64,000 nucleotides of DNA from Candidatus Pantoea varia (GTDB lineage Bacteria; Pseudomonadota; Gammaproteobacteria; Enterobacterales; Enterobacteriaceae). The notes under the pieces are model-generated. The model was not told the origin of the DNA. It did no database searches and saw only the letters and a program-made list of their open reading frames with translations. This document shows positions 54,495 to 63,286 of this stretch, piece after piece. A program made the position numbers and the translations under genes. The stretch is from contig NZ_FOVG01000003.1 in NCBI RefSeq assembly GCF_900115075.1, forward strand, positions 248,001-312,000, read 5' to 3'. Positions within the stretch are counted from its first letter, which is position 1; each line of letters starts with the position of its first letter.

Positions 54495-55907
54495 TCAGTA
54501 CGTGAGTGAGCCGGGACATCGCTCGCTGAAGGAGAGCGGTGGGGCGGCAAGAAGCTGCCGTGCAACGGACTCAGCATGTTCCGCCACCTGCGGTAATCCC
54601 ATCAGTTCGCCAAAGCGCCCGCGTGCGGCAGGGCCAGCCACAAAGAGATAAGGATTAGCATTACCCTGCGCATTCAGCGTTTGTGACAGCGCATTAACAT
54701 GGATGCCCAGCGCCAGCGGATCGGGCTGTATCACGCCCTCACCGTGCAGCTGTCGCAATAGCGCGTTGCTGTTAAGCAGGGCATTGTGCGCCGGGCCGGT
54801 GGTGACAATGACTTTATCCACCTCCAGCCTTTTTGCTTGCGCGCCACGCAGGCGCAGCGTCAACCGGAGAGTGTTGTCTACCGCTTCAGCAGCCATCAGA
54901 CGCGCCGCCAGCAGCGACAGCTGACCGCTCGCCTGCCGCTGGCTGAGAATCTGGCTGACCTGAGGGGCAATCCGGTAGCGGTGGACATCCCACCAGGGGC
55001 GAAGATGATGCAGAAAACGCTGCTGCTCATGCAGAGAGAGGCTCTGCCAGATGTGCTGCCCATTACGGCGGATATCATCCAGCACCAGTTGCCAGGGCAA
55101 ATTCATCGCTGCAGCGTGTCTGACCTCCTGCCGCACCCGATGTAACCAGCCGCGCGCGCTGGCGGGATGCGGCTGACTGTAATCCAGGGTGTATGTCTCA
55201 TCGCTACCACTCAGGTTGGCACGTGGCAGCTGGCCACGACGGGAGAAGACGGTCATCTCTCCGCGATGATGCTGGCGATGCAGCGACGCCACCACATCGG
55301 ACATGGTCAGGCCTGAACCGATAATCGCAACCCGATCGTCAGGGGCCACCGCTGCCAGCGCATCGCTGCGCCAGGGATTAGCAATTAACCCCGGATGGTT
55401 CTGAAGCGGCTTCAGCAGAACAGGAAGGTCCGGCGGTGGATGGCTGATTGCCAGCACCACCTGATCGGCCCGGATATGCTGCCCTGAAGCGGTAATCACC
55501 ACCCCATTTTTAAAGGCGACCGCGTTGTCACGCAGATGTTTAAGTTTCACGGGGGAGTGTTGCTGCTGATACTCAAACTGCGCGTTGACCCAGCGACCAA
55601 ACTCACCGCGTTGCGGATAAACATTACCGTCACACCAGAGCGCCTGCGGATCGGCTTTAAACGCAGGCGATGCACGATAATCGCGATCAAAAATACCCTC
55701 TTCATCACCCGCAAGCTGCATTCTGGCCGCCGGAACATTAATGCGGTGAGCCGGATCGGTTGTGCCATATGCCACGCCCTGCGCAAGCTGCGCGCGCGGT
55801 TCAATGACCGTCACCTGCAATCCTGCCTGACCAGCGCGGGCCAGATGGATCGCCAGCGCGGTGCCGGTAAATCCGCCGCCGATAATGACAATCTTCTGAT
55901 GTGACAT
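54495..55907 (-). CDS. FAD/NAD(P)-binding protein of the organosulfur operon
   Basis: The 470-aa protein opens with the dinucleotide fold KIVIIGGGFTGTALAIHLAR, followed by the GVAYGTTDPAHRINVPAARM segment typical of the PF13454 FAD-NAD(P)-binding group, and has a second nucleotide site in DDRVAIIGSGLTMSDVVASL. ATG 55907 has AGAAGG 8 bases upstream and lies 19 bases behind ssuD. It could supply electrons or oxidise a sulfur intermediate; its reaction is unknown. Confidence 0.82.
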   Translation of the reverse strand: MSHQKIVIIGGGFTGTALAIHLARAGQAGLQVTVIEPRAQLAQGVAYGTTDPAHRINVPAARMQLAGDEEGIFDRDYRASPAFKADPQALWCDGNVYPQRGEFGRWVNAQFEYQQQHSPVKLKHLRDNAVAFKNGVVITASGQHIRADQVVLAISHPPPDLPVLLKPLQNHPGLIANPWRSDALAAVAPDDRVAIIGSGLTMSDVVASLHRQHHRGEMTVFSRRGQLPRANLSGSDETYTLDYSQPHPASARGWLHRVRQEVRHAAAMNLPWQLVLDDIRRNGQHIWQSLSLHEQQRFLHHLRPWWDVHRYRIAPQVSQILSQRQASGQLSLLAARLMAAEAVDNTLRLTLRLRGAQAKRLEVDKVIVTTGPAHNALLNSNALLRQLHGEGVIQPDPLALGIHVNALSQTLNAQGNANPYLFVAGPAARGRFGELMGLPQVAEHAESVARQLLAAPPLSFSERCPGSLTY

Positions 55908-55926
55908 ATGCAAACCTTCTCTTCTG

Positions 55927-57099
55927 TTAACTGGCGCTGGCCTGTTTAGCAGGACGACGGTCACCGCCAATGGTTTCACCAAACGGACCGGTATTCACGC
56001 TACGTTGTTTCTTTTCGACATTGGCGGCCAGCGGCAACAGCGGCATCACCAGTTCGGCAAAGCGGTGTGCCTCTTCAAGATGCGGATAGCCCGAGAAAAT
56101 AAAGTTACCGATACCCAGCGCCTGATACTCCCGGATGCGATCGGCAACCTGCTGCGGATTGCCCACCAGCGCGGTTCCGGCGCCGCCGCGCACAAGACCG
56201 ACGCCTGCCCAGAGATTAGGGCCGATGCGCAGGCTCTCTCGCGAGCCCTGATGCAATGCGCTCATCCGCGCCTGTCCGGCTGAGTCCATACGGGCAAAGA
56301 TCTTCTGCGCGGCGGCAATAGTCTCTTCATCCAGATGAGAGATCAGCCGATCCGCAGCCGCCCAGGCCTCCTCTTCGGTTTCACGGACAATCACATGCAA
56401 CCGGATGCCATAGGAGAGAGTACGCCCGCTCTCCTGCGCCCGCTGACGAACCACCGCCAGCTTCTCTGCTACCTGTTCAACCGGCTCGCCCCACGTCAGA
56501 TAGGTGTCGATTTGATTCGCTGCAACATCGATAGCCGCATCAGACGAACCACCAAAATAGAGTGGCGGACCATTTTCCTGCACCGGCGGGAAGAGGATCT
56601 CAGCGCCTTCTACGCGGATATGCTCGCCTGCAAAATCGACCTTCTCGCCTTTCATCAGGCGGGAGTAGACTTCAAGAAACTCCTGAGTCACTTTATAACG
56701 CTCTTCATGGCTCAGGAAGATGCCGTCACCTTTGTTCTCAATCGGATCGCCACCCGTCACCACATTAATCAACAAACGTCCGCCAGAGAGCCGATCCAGC
56801 GTAGCCGCCATCCGCGCAGCCAGGCTTGGCGGTTGCAGACCAGGTCGGACCGCCACTAAATAGCGCAACTTTTTGGTGATGGGTGCCAGCGCTGAAGCGA
56901 CCAGCCATGAATCCTCGCAGCTCTTGCCGGTCGGAATTAAAACACCGTAGTAGCCCAGATTATCTGCCGCCAGCGCAACCTGCTGTAAATAGGGTAAGTC
57001 GACCGCTCTGCCACCTTCAGTTGTACCCAGATAGCGCCCATCACCGTGGGTAGGCAGAAACCAGAAGAGGTTGAGATTTTCCTGTGTCACATGGCTCAT
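55927..57099 (-). CDS. ssuD: FMNH2-dependent alkanesulfonate monooxygenase SsuD
   Basis: The 390-aa enzyme matches SsuD (E. coli 381 aa) over its full length: [69 protein letters not shown] and [20 protein letters not shown]. It releases sulfite from alkanesulfonates using reduced FMN. The SsuE reductase and the SsuBC transporter are not in the window. First gene of the minus-strand operon, with a -24/-12 promoter upstream. Confidence 0.94.
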   Translation of the reverse strand: MSHVTQENLNLFWFLPTHGDGRYLGTTEGGRAVDLPYLQQVALAADNLGYYGVLIPTGKSCEDSWLVASALAPITKKLRYLVAVRPGLQPPSLAARMAATLDRLSGGRLLINVVTGGDPIENKGDGIFLSHEERYKVTQEFLEVYSRLMKGEKVDFAGEHIRVEGAEILFPPVQENGPPLYFGGSSDAAIDVAANQIDTYLTWGEPVEQVAEKLAVVRQRAQESGRTLSYGIRLHVIVRETEEEAWAAADRLISHLDEETIAAAQKIFARMDSAGQARMSALHQGSRESLRIGPNLWAGVGLVRGGAGTALVGNPQQVADRIREYQALGIGNFIFSGYPHLEEAHRFAELVMPLLPLAANVEKKQRSVNTGPFGETIGGDRRPAKQASAS

Positions 57100-57168
57100 T
57101 AGCAGATTCCTTTATAACTATATTTGAATTTATCACATAGAGAAAAACTCTTTGGTTATATAGCTGTT

Positions 57169-57184
57169 AGCAGGATATGTGCCA
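57169..57184 (-). promoter_or_regulatory. Sigma54 -24/-12 promoter facing ssuD
   Basis: On the minus strand 57184-57169 reads TGGCACATATCCTGCT. GG and GC are 10 bases apart, and TGGCAC-N5-(T/C)TGC matches the sigma54 consensus with one change. Transcription would start about 57 bases before the ssuD ATG. The sigma54 activator gene is divergent right next to it. Confidence 0.75.
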
Positions 57185-57286
57185 GAGTAATTTTAAATAT
57201 TTACCTTTATTATTCAGGAAGATAGATAAATTCCCGCCCACCCCAGACTGCTGCGTTTGCAACAGCCAGAGTGGCAGCCTGCTGCA

Positions 57287-59263
57287 ATGGCAACAATTCT
57301 GCTCATTTCGCCCCTCGTTTCCGCGTCTGCCGCGCGGTATGGTCATGGCTTTCCTGCAAACCCGGTAAATGAGATGCAGATTTCGAGTCCTGAGTTGATA
57401 GACCCCGCATCGCGCGCCTTTAAAAGCGTATTGGATCAGCTCGCACCCACCGATGCGACCGTCCTGATCATCGGTGAAACCGGCACGGGTAAAGAGGTGA
57501 TGGCGCGCTATCTGCATCATCACAGTTCGCGCAGCAAACAGCCGTTTCTGGCAGTGAACTGCGGCGCGCTCACCGAGAGCCTGGCGGAGTCGGAGCTGTT
57601 TGGTCATGAGAAAGGGGCGTTTACCGGCGCACAGGATCGCCATCGCGGCTGGTTTGAAGCAGCAGAGGGCGGCACCCTGCTGCTGGATGAGGTCGGTGAA
57701 CTGAGCCTGTCGCTGCAGGTGAAGCTGCTGCGCGTCCTGCAGGAGCGCGAGATTACCCGCGTGGGCTCGTCTAAGGCGATAAAGGTTAATGTGCGGCTTA
57801 TCGCGGCCACCAACCGCGACCTGATCGTGGCGATTCGTGAACGCCTGTTCCGGGAAGATCTCTACTATCGCCTGAATGTAGCCAGCGTCACGCTGCCCCC
57901 GCTGCGGGAGCGCTGCGAAGATATCCCGGTGCTGGCCCGTCACTTCCTGCAACTGTACGCGCGCCGTCTGGGCCGACCTCAGTTACGCCTCAGCGAAGAC
58001 GCTGTCTCCACGCTGATGGACTACAGCTGGCCGGGTAACATCCGTGAGCTGGAAAATACGTTACATAATGCGGTGCTGCTGAGCAAAACCTCGCTGGTCA
58101 CGCCGCAACAGCTGCGGCTGAACGCTATTACAGGCAGCGATTTGTCTCAGGGAGAAGAGGCGCTGGACCAGTTTCTGCGGTTGCAGATGCAGCAGAGCGA
58201 GACACCGCTCTATCCCAGAGTGATTGCCGCACTGGTAAAAAATGCGCTGGAACTGACTCAGGGTAATCAGCTGCAGGCGGCCGCGATGCTGGGTATCAGC
58301 CGTCATACGCTGCGTACCCAACTCGGCCATCTGGGTGTGATTAAACCGCGCCGCTCTTCACCGCGTCAGCGTGATGCCTCTTCTTTTCAGCACCCTGTAA
58401 GGGAGCGGGAATTGCGTATTGGGTATCAGAAGTTTGGTAATCTCGGCATCCTGAAAGCGCGTCAGTCGCTGGAGCAACAGCTGGCCAATCAGGGTGTCAG
58501 CGTGCTGTGGAGTGAATTTCCTGCGGGTCCGCAGCTGCTGCATGCACTCAGTCATCAGGAGATCGATTTCGGCACTACCGGTGAAGTTCCCCCCCTGTTC
58601 GCGCAGGCCAGCAACAGCCCGATGGTGTACGTCGCCTGGGAACCGGCAGCGCCCCAGAGCGTGGCGCTGTTGGTGCCGAAGAGCAGCACGATTCAGCAGA
58701 TTGGAGATCTCAGAGGAAAACGCATTGCTGTGAATCGCGGTTCCAACGTCCACTATCTTTTATTGCAGATTCTGGATGAAGCAGGTTTAGCACTGGACGA
58801 TGTGCGTATCGTTTATGCCCCGCCGAAATATCCGCTGACGCCCAGCGACCTCAACGCCGTAGATGCCTGGATGATGTGGGATCCGCTTCTCAGCGATGCA
58901 GAGAACAGCGAGCAGTTCCGGGTCATCGCGGATGGTACTGGACGGGTTAAAAATCATCAGTTTTACCTTGCTGAACGCGGATTTGCGGCACACTCCGGTG
59001 ACCTGCTTCAGATTCTGCTTACCGCGCTGGAACAGACTGGCCGCTACATTGATGCACACCGCGCTCAGGCGGCCGGACTGCTCTCCGCCGAACTTGGCAT
59101 CTCTGCGACATCACTGATGCACGCCTTAGCACGCCGCAGTCATCAGACCCAGCGTATGAACTTAGCCATCATCAGGGAACAGCAGACCATTGCTGATCGC
59201 TTCTATGCACTGGGATTATTCAGCCGTGCCATTCGGGTTCGCGAATCGATCTGGCATCCATAG
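57287..59263 (+). CDS. Sigma54 enhancer-binding protein fused to an SsuA-like substrate-binding domain
   Basis: The 658-aa protein has no N-terminal receiver or PAS domain. Its AAA+ domain has Walker A GETGTGKE (63-70), the sigma54-contact loop GAFTGA (110-115), Walker B LLLDEVGEL (131-139) and the WPGNIREL end. A Fis-type helix-turn-helix (AAMLGISRHTLRTQLGHLG, about 330-350) follows. Residues about 375-658 are a second protein: an aliphatic-sulfonate binding domain without signal peptide, homologous throughout to the SsuA-like gene next door (shared EFPAGPQ, GKRIAVNRGSNVHYLL, VDAWMMWDP). It probably senses a sulfonate in the cytoplasm. ATG 57287 is the likeliest start; 57374 is an alternative. 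Confidence 0.88.
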   Translation: MATILLISPLVSASAARYGHGFPANPVNEMQISSPELIDPASRAFKSVLDQLAPTDATVLIIGETGTGKEVMARYLHHHSSRSKQPFLAVNCGALTESLAESELFGHEKGAFTGAQDRHRGWFEAAEGGTLLLDEVGELSLSLQVKLLRVLQEREITRVGSSKAIKVNVRLIAATNRDLIVAIRERLFREDLYYRLNVASVTLPPLRERCEDIPVLARHFLQLYARRLGRPQLRLSEDAVSTLMDYSWPGNIRELENTLHNAVLLSKTSLVTPQQLRLNAITGSDLSQGEEALDQFLRLQMQQSETPLYPRVIAALVKNALELTQGNQLQAAAMLGISRHTLRTQLGHLGVIKPRRSSPRQRDASSFQHPVRERELRIGYQKFGNLGILKARQSLEQQLANQGVSVLWSEFPAGPQLLHALSHQEIDFGTTGEVPPLFAQASNSPMVYVAWEPAAPQSVALLVPKSSTIQQIGDLRGKRIAVNRGSNVHYLLLQILDEAGLALDDVRIVYAPPKYPLTPSDLNAVDAWMMWDPLLSDAENSEQFRVIADGTGRVKNHQFYLAERGFAAHSGDLLQILLTALEQTGRYIDAHRAQAAGLLSAELGISATSLMHALARRSHQTQRMNLAIIREQQTIADRFYALGLFSRAIRVRESIWHP

Positions 59264-59358
59264 CGTTTTTGACGCTAAGCTTCGAACATTTCATCGCTAA
59301 GCGCTTCAACCTGCGTTTGTTATGTTGCGCTGACAACAACCTGACTCAGGAATGAGAG

Positions 59359-60309
59359 ATGAAAAAAGTTTTACTCAGCGCATTAATTATTGCCGCACAG
59401 GCGGGCTTAACGTTCAACACCCAGGCAGCCCCAGAGAAACCCGAAACGGTAAATATCGGTTTTCAGAAAGCCAATATCTTCGCACTGCTCAAATATCGCG
59501 GCACGCTGGATCAGGAATTTAAGAAGCAGGGGATTGCGGTTCACTGGGTTGAGTTCCCGGCCGGGCCACAGATGCTGGAAGGTTTAAATATCGGCAGTAT
59601 CGATCTGGCCGCCACCGGCGATGCACCTCCGACATTTGCACAGGCTGCTCAGGCCGATCTGGTTTATCTGGCACACTCACCGGCCAACCCGAAAACCGAG
59701 GCGATTGTGGTGCCAGCCGACTCCTCCATCAAAAACGTGGCAGATCTCAAAGGAAAGCGCGTGGCGCTGAATAAAGGCTCTGACGTGAACTATCTGCTGG
59801 TCACGGCGCTGGAGCAGGCCGGGCTGAGTTATAAAGACATTACGCCGGTCTATCTGCCACCCGCCGATGCGCGTGCCGCTTTCCAGCGCGGCGCGGTCGA
59901 TGCCTGGGTTATCTGGGATCCTTACTACGCAGAAGTTGAAACCAACGCTCACGCCCGGCTGATTAAGAATGCCGAAGGCCTGGTGCCGCACTACACCTTC
60001 TATCTTGCCAGCCGTAAATTTGCAGAGAATTATCCGCAGATCGCCGGTCAGGTCGTGGATGAGCTTGGCACCCTGAGTACGTGGGCCAATCAGCATCAGG
60101 AAGAGGCAGCGAAAATCATGTCCACCTCAACCGGTCTGCCGCAACCTATCTGGCAACGGGCGCTGGCAAGAATGCCGTTTGGGGCAGAGCGGATGACGCC
60201 TGAAGTCTTCACCCAGCAGCAGGCATTGGCGGATACCTTTACCCGGATTGGTCTGTTGCCGGTGAAGGTCGATATCCGCAGTGCGACGTGGTCGCTGGAT
60301 AAGAAATAG
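59359..60309 (+). CDS. ssuA: SsuA-like aliphatic sulfonate substrate-binding protein
   Basis: The 316-aa protein has a signal peptide ending near residue 24 (FNTQAA) and the SsuA fold: VNIGFQKANIFALLKYRG, VEFPAGPQMLEGLNIGSIDL, ATGDAPPTFAQAAQ, GKRVALNKGSDVNYLLVTAL and VDAWVIWDPYYAEVE. It would deliver sulfonates to an SsuBC transporter, but none is encoded behind it; the next sequence is a gene remnant. AGGA precedes its ATG. The paralogous copy forms the C-terminal half of the upstream regulator. Confidence 0.92.
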   Translation: MKKVLLSALIIAAQAGLTFNTQAAPEKPETVNIGFQKANIFALLKYRGTLDQEFKKQGIAVHWVEFPAGPQMLEGLNIGSIDLAATGDAPPTFAQAAQADLVYLAHSPANPKTEAIVVPADSSIKNVADLKGKRVALNKGSDVNYLLVTALEQAGLSYKDITPVYLPPADARAAFQRGAVDAWVIWDPYYAEVETNAHARLIKNAEGLVPHYTFYLASRKFAENYPQIAGQVVDELGTLSTWANQHQEEAAKIMSTSTGLPQPIWQRALARMPFGAERMTPEVFTQQQALADTFTRIGLLPVKVDIRSATWSLDKK

Positions 60310-60577
60310 GGTAGATTCGGGCCGGTGTGGGTCACAGAGTATCCACCCTGGAACATGGTCATCACAGCCGCTTTGTTATCTTGAAGACCTTTTTGTTGCG
60401 ACTGAGGTGAGAGGCAATGGAACCGGCACTGCACTGATCAAAGCCATCCATGATGAAGCACAGAGAAATGACTGGTCGAAAATTTACTGGGTGACAAAAC
60501 CGAACAATCCGGCGCGTGCACTTTATGACAGAATAGCTGTCCTGGATGATTTCGTACGCTACAGCATCAAAATGTAA
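60310..60577 (+). pseudogene. GNAT acetyltransferase remnant (5' truncated)
   Basis: Only the C-terminal GNAT part is left: CYLEDLFVATEVRGNGTGTA, KIYWVTKPNNPARALYDRIA and the end FVRYSIKM. The N-terminal strands are missing; the frame runs into the end of ssuA with no ribosome site. It follows ssuA where ssuC or ssuB might be expected. Confidence 0.7.
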
Positions 60578-60606
60578 ACTAAGACCCAGAGGATCTGAAC
60601 AGCATT

Positions 60607-60879
60607 ATGCGGGAAAAGAATCATCTCTTCCCGTATAAACACAGAGGTTTATTTATAGTAAGGGTAATCATCCGTAATTCAGCTACTCATCTGAAAACTG
60701 ACAGCACTGATTCGCGCATTGCGCAGTTTTATCAGGGCAAAAAAATCCCATTTGGGTTTTGCCACAGCGACATTAAGCGCTTTATAGACCGGCAAGGCAG
60801 GGTCTGTGAATGGAAGAACGCAAATCCTGTCGTCATGACATATGGCCCAAACGTTAAAAGGCTTCAGACAATTCATTGA
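60607..60879 (+). CDS. Uncertain 90-aa reading frame
   Basis: An open frame from ATG 60607 encodes a basic 90-residue product with GKKIPFGFCHSDIKRFIDRQ and EWKNANPVVMTYG. No ribosome site, membrane segment or family is recognised, and the DNA is AT-rich. It may be a decayed gene or chance. Confidence 0.2.
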   Translation: MREKNHLFPYKHRGLFIVRVIIRNSATHLKTDSTDSRIAQFYQGKKIPFGFCHSDIKRFIDRQGRVCEWKNANPVVMTYGPNVKRLQTIH

Positions 60880-60902
60880 GTACACCAGACTTAATTTTCT
60901 GA

Positions 60903-61049
60903 GTAGTTATTCTGCCTAATAGGGCAGGAACATTCATCAATATTCAGTTTGAGCGTATATATTTTCGTGTCAGTTCAGATGAACAGGAACTAAGGCTTTT
61001 GCGCCTTAACGATGATAAAGGTCTCTGGCGTCTTACGTATCAGTCATAG
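60903..61049 (+). pseudogene. Possible C-terminal gene remnant
   Basis: The frame after the stop at 60900 has no start codon but reads like a protein end: FINIQFERIYFRVSSDEQEL then DDKGLWRLTYQS before TAG at 61047. It overlaps the convergent DUF1493 gene end by 10 bases. No family is recognised. Confidence 0.25.
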
Positions 61050-61333
61050 CACCATTGTCTGGCACGCGCTGACTCTACCAGCATCCCGATAGTAAGAGGG
61101 ATGGCCTCGCCTGGATTTTTTGGATAATAGCGGCTGAATGCTACTTCATCAGAATCCATTCCAAACGCATCGAAGACGTTCTGAAGGCATTCCGCCGCGT
61201 CCTCCGGGTCGAGCTTCATGTCCAGATTAAGCGACATCTCTGGCGTGAGTGTTTTTTTCCGGAACGTCAGTAGGGATCGGCCGTTCCACGGCTCAATGAG
61301 TGCCATTACGCGTGCCTGGGTGTCATCTACCAT
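61040..61333 (-). CDS. DUF1493 family protein
   Basis: The 97-aa protein has the DUF1493 pattern: TLTPEMSLNLDMKLDPEDAA, a helix with LQNVFDAFGMDSDEVAFSRY and the end PLTIGMLVESARARQWCYD. The fold is thought to resemble acyl carrier proteins, but the Ser-attachment motif is not evident and no function is known. GGGGAGGA precedes the ATG, which overlaps the end of the frameshifted upstream partner gene. Confidence 0.82.
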   Translation of the reverse strand: MVDDTQARVMALIEPWNGRSLLTFRKKTLTPEMSLNLDMKLDPEDAAECLQNVFDAFGMDSDEVAFSRYYPKNPGEAIPLTIGMLVESARARQWCYD

Positions 61334-61786
61334 AACTTATCCTCCCCGCGAGCGATGGCATTGTACAGTCTGACCGAATTGAAACTGATATCGGCAACGT
61401 CTCTGGCCAGAATTACCCAGCCCACGACGGGTATCGCCCGTCCGACAAAGGTGCTGAGCTTATGCGTAAAAAGAATACGCGCGGTCCGGGGGCGGGTATC
61501 CTCCTACGATGGTGGGGAGCTTTATGCCGAAGGGAAATTTGGCGTCAGGGAATACTCTGTGCGCTGCCCGTGAGGCATAGGAGGTTCCCTTAAGAGCATC
61601 GCGCGGTTTAGTGCGGGTAGTCAGGACATTACGCCCAGACAGGATGGCCACGATCGCGCCAAAGTCATCAATGCCCAGCTGTTCAGCGACCTCTTCACAG
61701 AAAATCATGAAAAATAGCTCACCAGCGGTGAGGTTCGGTCTGCCCGCGTAGAAATAGGTGTTATTGAGTTCTTCAGTGGTGTCCAT
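61327..61786 (-). pseudogene. Partner of the DUF1493 gene, frameshifted at a run of five G/C
   Basis: From ATG 61786 (GAGGGAG upstream) the frame encodes AGRPNLTAGELFFMIFCEEV to IKLPTIVGGYPPP, then ends at 61460 in an unrelated tail. In another frame the sequence continues ARILFTHKLSTFVGRAIPVV, GWVILARDVADISFNSVRLY and ARGEDKLW to TAG at 61327. The natural tail of such proteins is membrane-inserted in this way. Deleting one base of the five-C run (61488-61492) joins the halves. It could be mutation or assembly error. Confidence 0.75.
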
Positions 61787-61936
61787 TGTCAGCTCCCTCA
61801 AGTTCCCTTCATTTATCGTCCTGACGCTTCTTAAACAATACCTCCCGCCTTCAGGCCTGACAACCTGACGATAAGGGACAGGATAATAAAATACGGTAAT
61901 TAAGCCGCATCTTCCTGCAGGTAAACAACACCCGTT

Positions 61937-62272
61937 TCAGACAGAAGGAAATGCCGGCATGTCTGTCTTCACTGCAGCATCCCAGGACCACAAACGCCTG
62001 GGCCCATATTCCGCCTCATAGTGAGAGGTTTTTACCTGCTTGCGCAGCAGGTACTCAGGCGAGTTCATGCCGAACACATTCATCGGCAGCGCATCCACTC
62101 CAGGAACATCTTTGAGCACAAAATCCGGAAACACATCTTCCTTACCATCGTAGCGCTGAGGCTTGATAAAAGCGCGTTTTTCCTGCCTCAGCTTTTCTTC
62201 CACAGCTCCCTCATAGCGGGAATCCAGCGAAATAAAGCGAGAGCTGACCGGATAAAATTTTTTCTTTGCCAT
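61937..62272 (-). pseudogene. C-terminal fragment of a DUF1173 protein
   Basis: The 111 residues match the end of DUF1173 proteins, which occur on conjugative plasmids and islands: RFISLDSRYEGAVEEKLRQE, RAFIKPQRYDGKEDVFPDFV, PMNVFGMNSPEYLLRKQ and LWSWDAA. The several hundred N-terminal residues are missing and there is no ribosome site. Confidence 0.68.
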
Positions 62273-62309
62273 ATACAGTCCGCTAAGCAGATTATATTTC
62301 GCCTGTCGA

Positions 62310-62807
62310 TCATGAATAATTGCACTGCACGGGCGATGACTCTGCCCAAAGCCGGTTAAATTCATTCTGATATTTCTTACTCATGATTGAGTTGTCTCTG
62401 ATGACCAGTGCATTCCCGGCATTACGCTTCTCAGCAGATGAGGTGTAATTAAAAGAATTCCTCTTGAGAGTGTTATCGTCATTCACCATGGATTTATTTT
62501 TCATGATGGCGTAACGGCTATTTAGTCGCACTGTCACACCCAGACCGGCCAGAAAGGTCACGGCGGTGTAACGGTCGCTGCTGGCTTTTTCATTGGCACT
62601 TAACTGGACAGTTACACTGCAATTTTTCGCGTACACCAGTGCCGCCGTAGTCGGCTTACTGGTGAAGCTGTATGCCGTCATAACGATACTGCTTTCAGCG
62701 CCATCAATAGCGTCTGATACGATTTTCAATGCATCTCTTTCAGCCGTAAACGGAAAACCCACGGTGATTTCAGGTGCTGGGGCATAAGCAGGGACGGGCG
62801 CGGCCAT
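62310..62807 (-). pseudogene. Degenerate phospholipase D-type nuclease (Nuc-like)
   Basis: The frame matches the small PLD-superfamily endonuclease family found with conjugation genes: ITVGFPFTAERDALKIVSDA, SSIVMTAYSFTSKPTTAALV and SFNYTSSAEKRNAGNALVIR. The catalytic motif normally reading HNKFMVID is KNKSMVND, so the essential His is lost. The signal peptide has no proper start: in-frame residues ALAIIMAAPVPAYA continue upstream to a stop without ATG or GTG. It is probably inactive. Confidence 0.7.
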
Positions 62808-62862
62808 AATGATGGCCAGCGCGAAATGATATGAAAGGTCCGATAAACACGCTCAGCAGAAA

Positions 62863-63183
62863 TCAGCGCTTCAGCAATTGCTGGCAAGCGAGGTTATCCT
62901 GCGCGGCGCGCTGTTGCTCATCAGGCGTCATTTGCTGCCAGCGGTTAATAACACTGCGACCCAGCCCCGGTTTATAGGCTATTTTCTGCAACGCATAGTC
63001 AGAGTTGCCGCCTTCAATGACGTTTTGCATCTGCTGATCCAGCGGTTGCACACTGTTTTGATCAATCGCGCAGAACACCGCGACGTAATACGCCTTATCT
63101 TCCTCACTGTCGTGCGGGATAACCCACCATGCGGCCAGAGCAAGGATCAGCAGCAGGGGCAGGATGTATTTTACTTTAGCCAT
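62863..63183 (-). CDS. Small exported or membrane-anchored protein, unknown function
   Basis: The 106-aa protein starts MAKVKYILPLLLILALAAWW, a signal or anchor, followed by a soluble part with VFCAIDQNSVQPLDQQM and DNLACQQLLKR. The two Cys residues could form a disulfide in the periplasm. ATG 63183 is chosen, with a GTG three codons earlier. No family is recognised. It may share a transcript with the B3/B4 gene upstream. Confidence 0.65.
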   Translation of the reverse strand: MAKVKYILPLLLILALAAWWVIPHDSEEDKAYYVAVFCAIDQNSVQPLDQQMQNVIEGGNSDYALQKIAYKPGLGRSVINRWQQMTPDEQQRAAQDNLACQQLLKR

Positions 63184-63286
63184 CGGAGTCACCGGTTGTG
63201 GGCAGTTAAGTCAGCCGGAGATGGCCAGACGCAGGGCGCGTATCCTGCCACAGATTACGCTCACCGTTAACCCCGTGTGGCATTGT

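Noticed and set aside
60679-60885. 68-codon minus-strand frame in the AT-rich gap
   Set aside because: No ribosome site, no family, and it overlaps an equally weak frame on the other strand.
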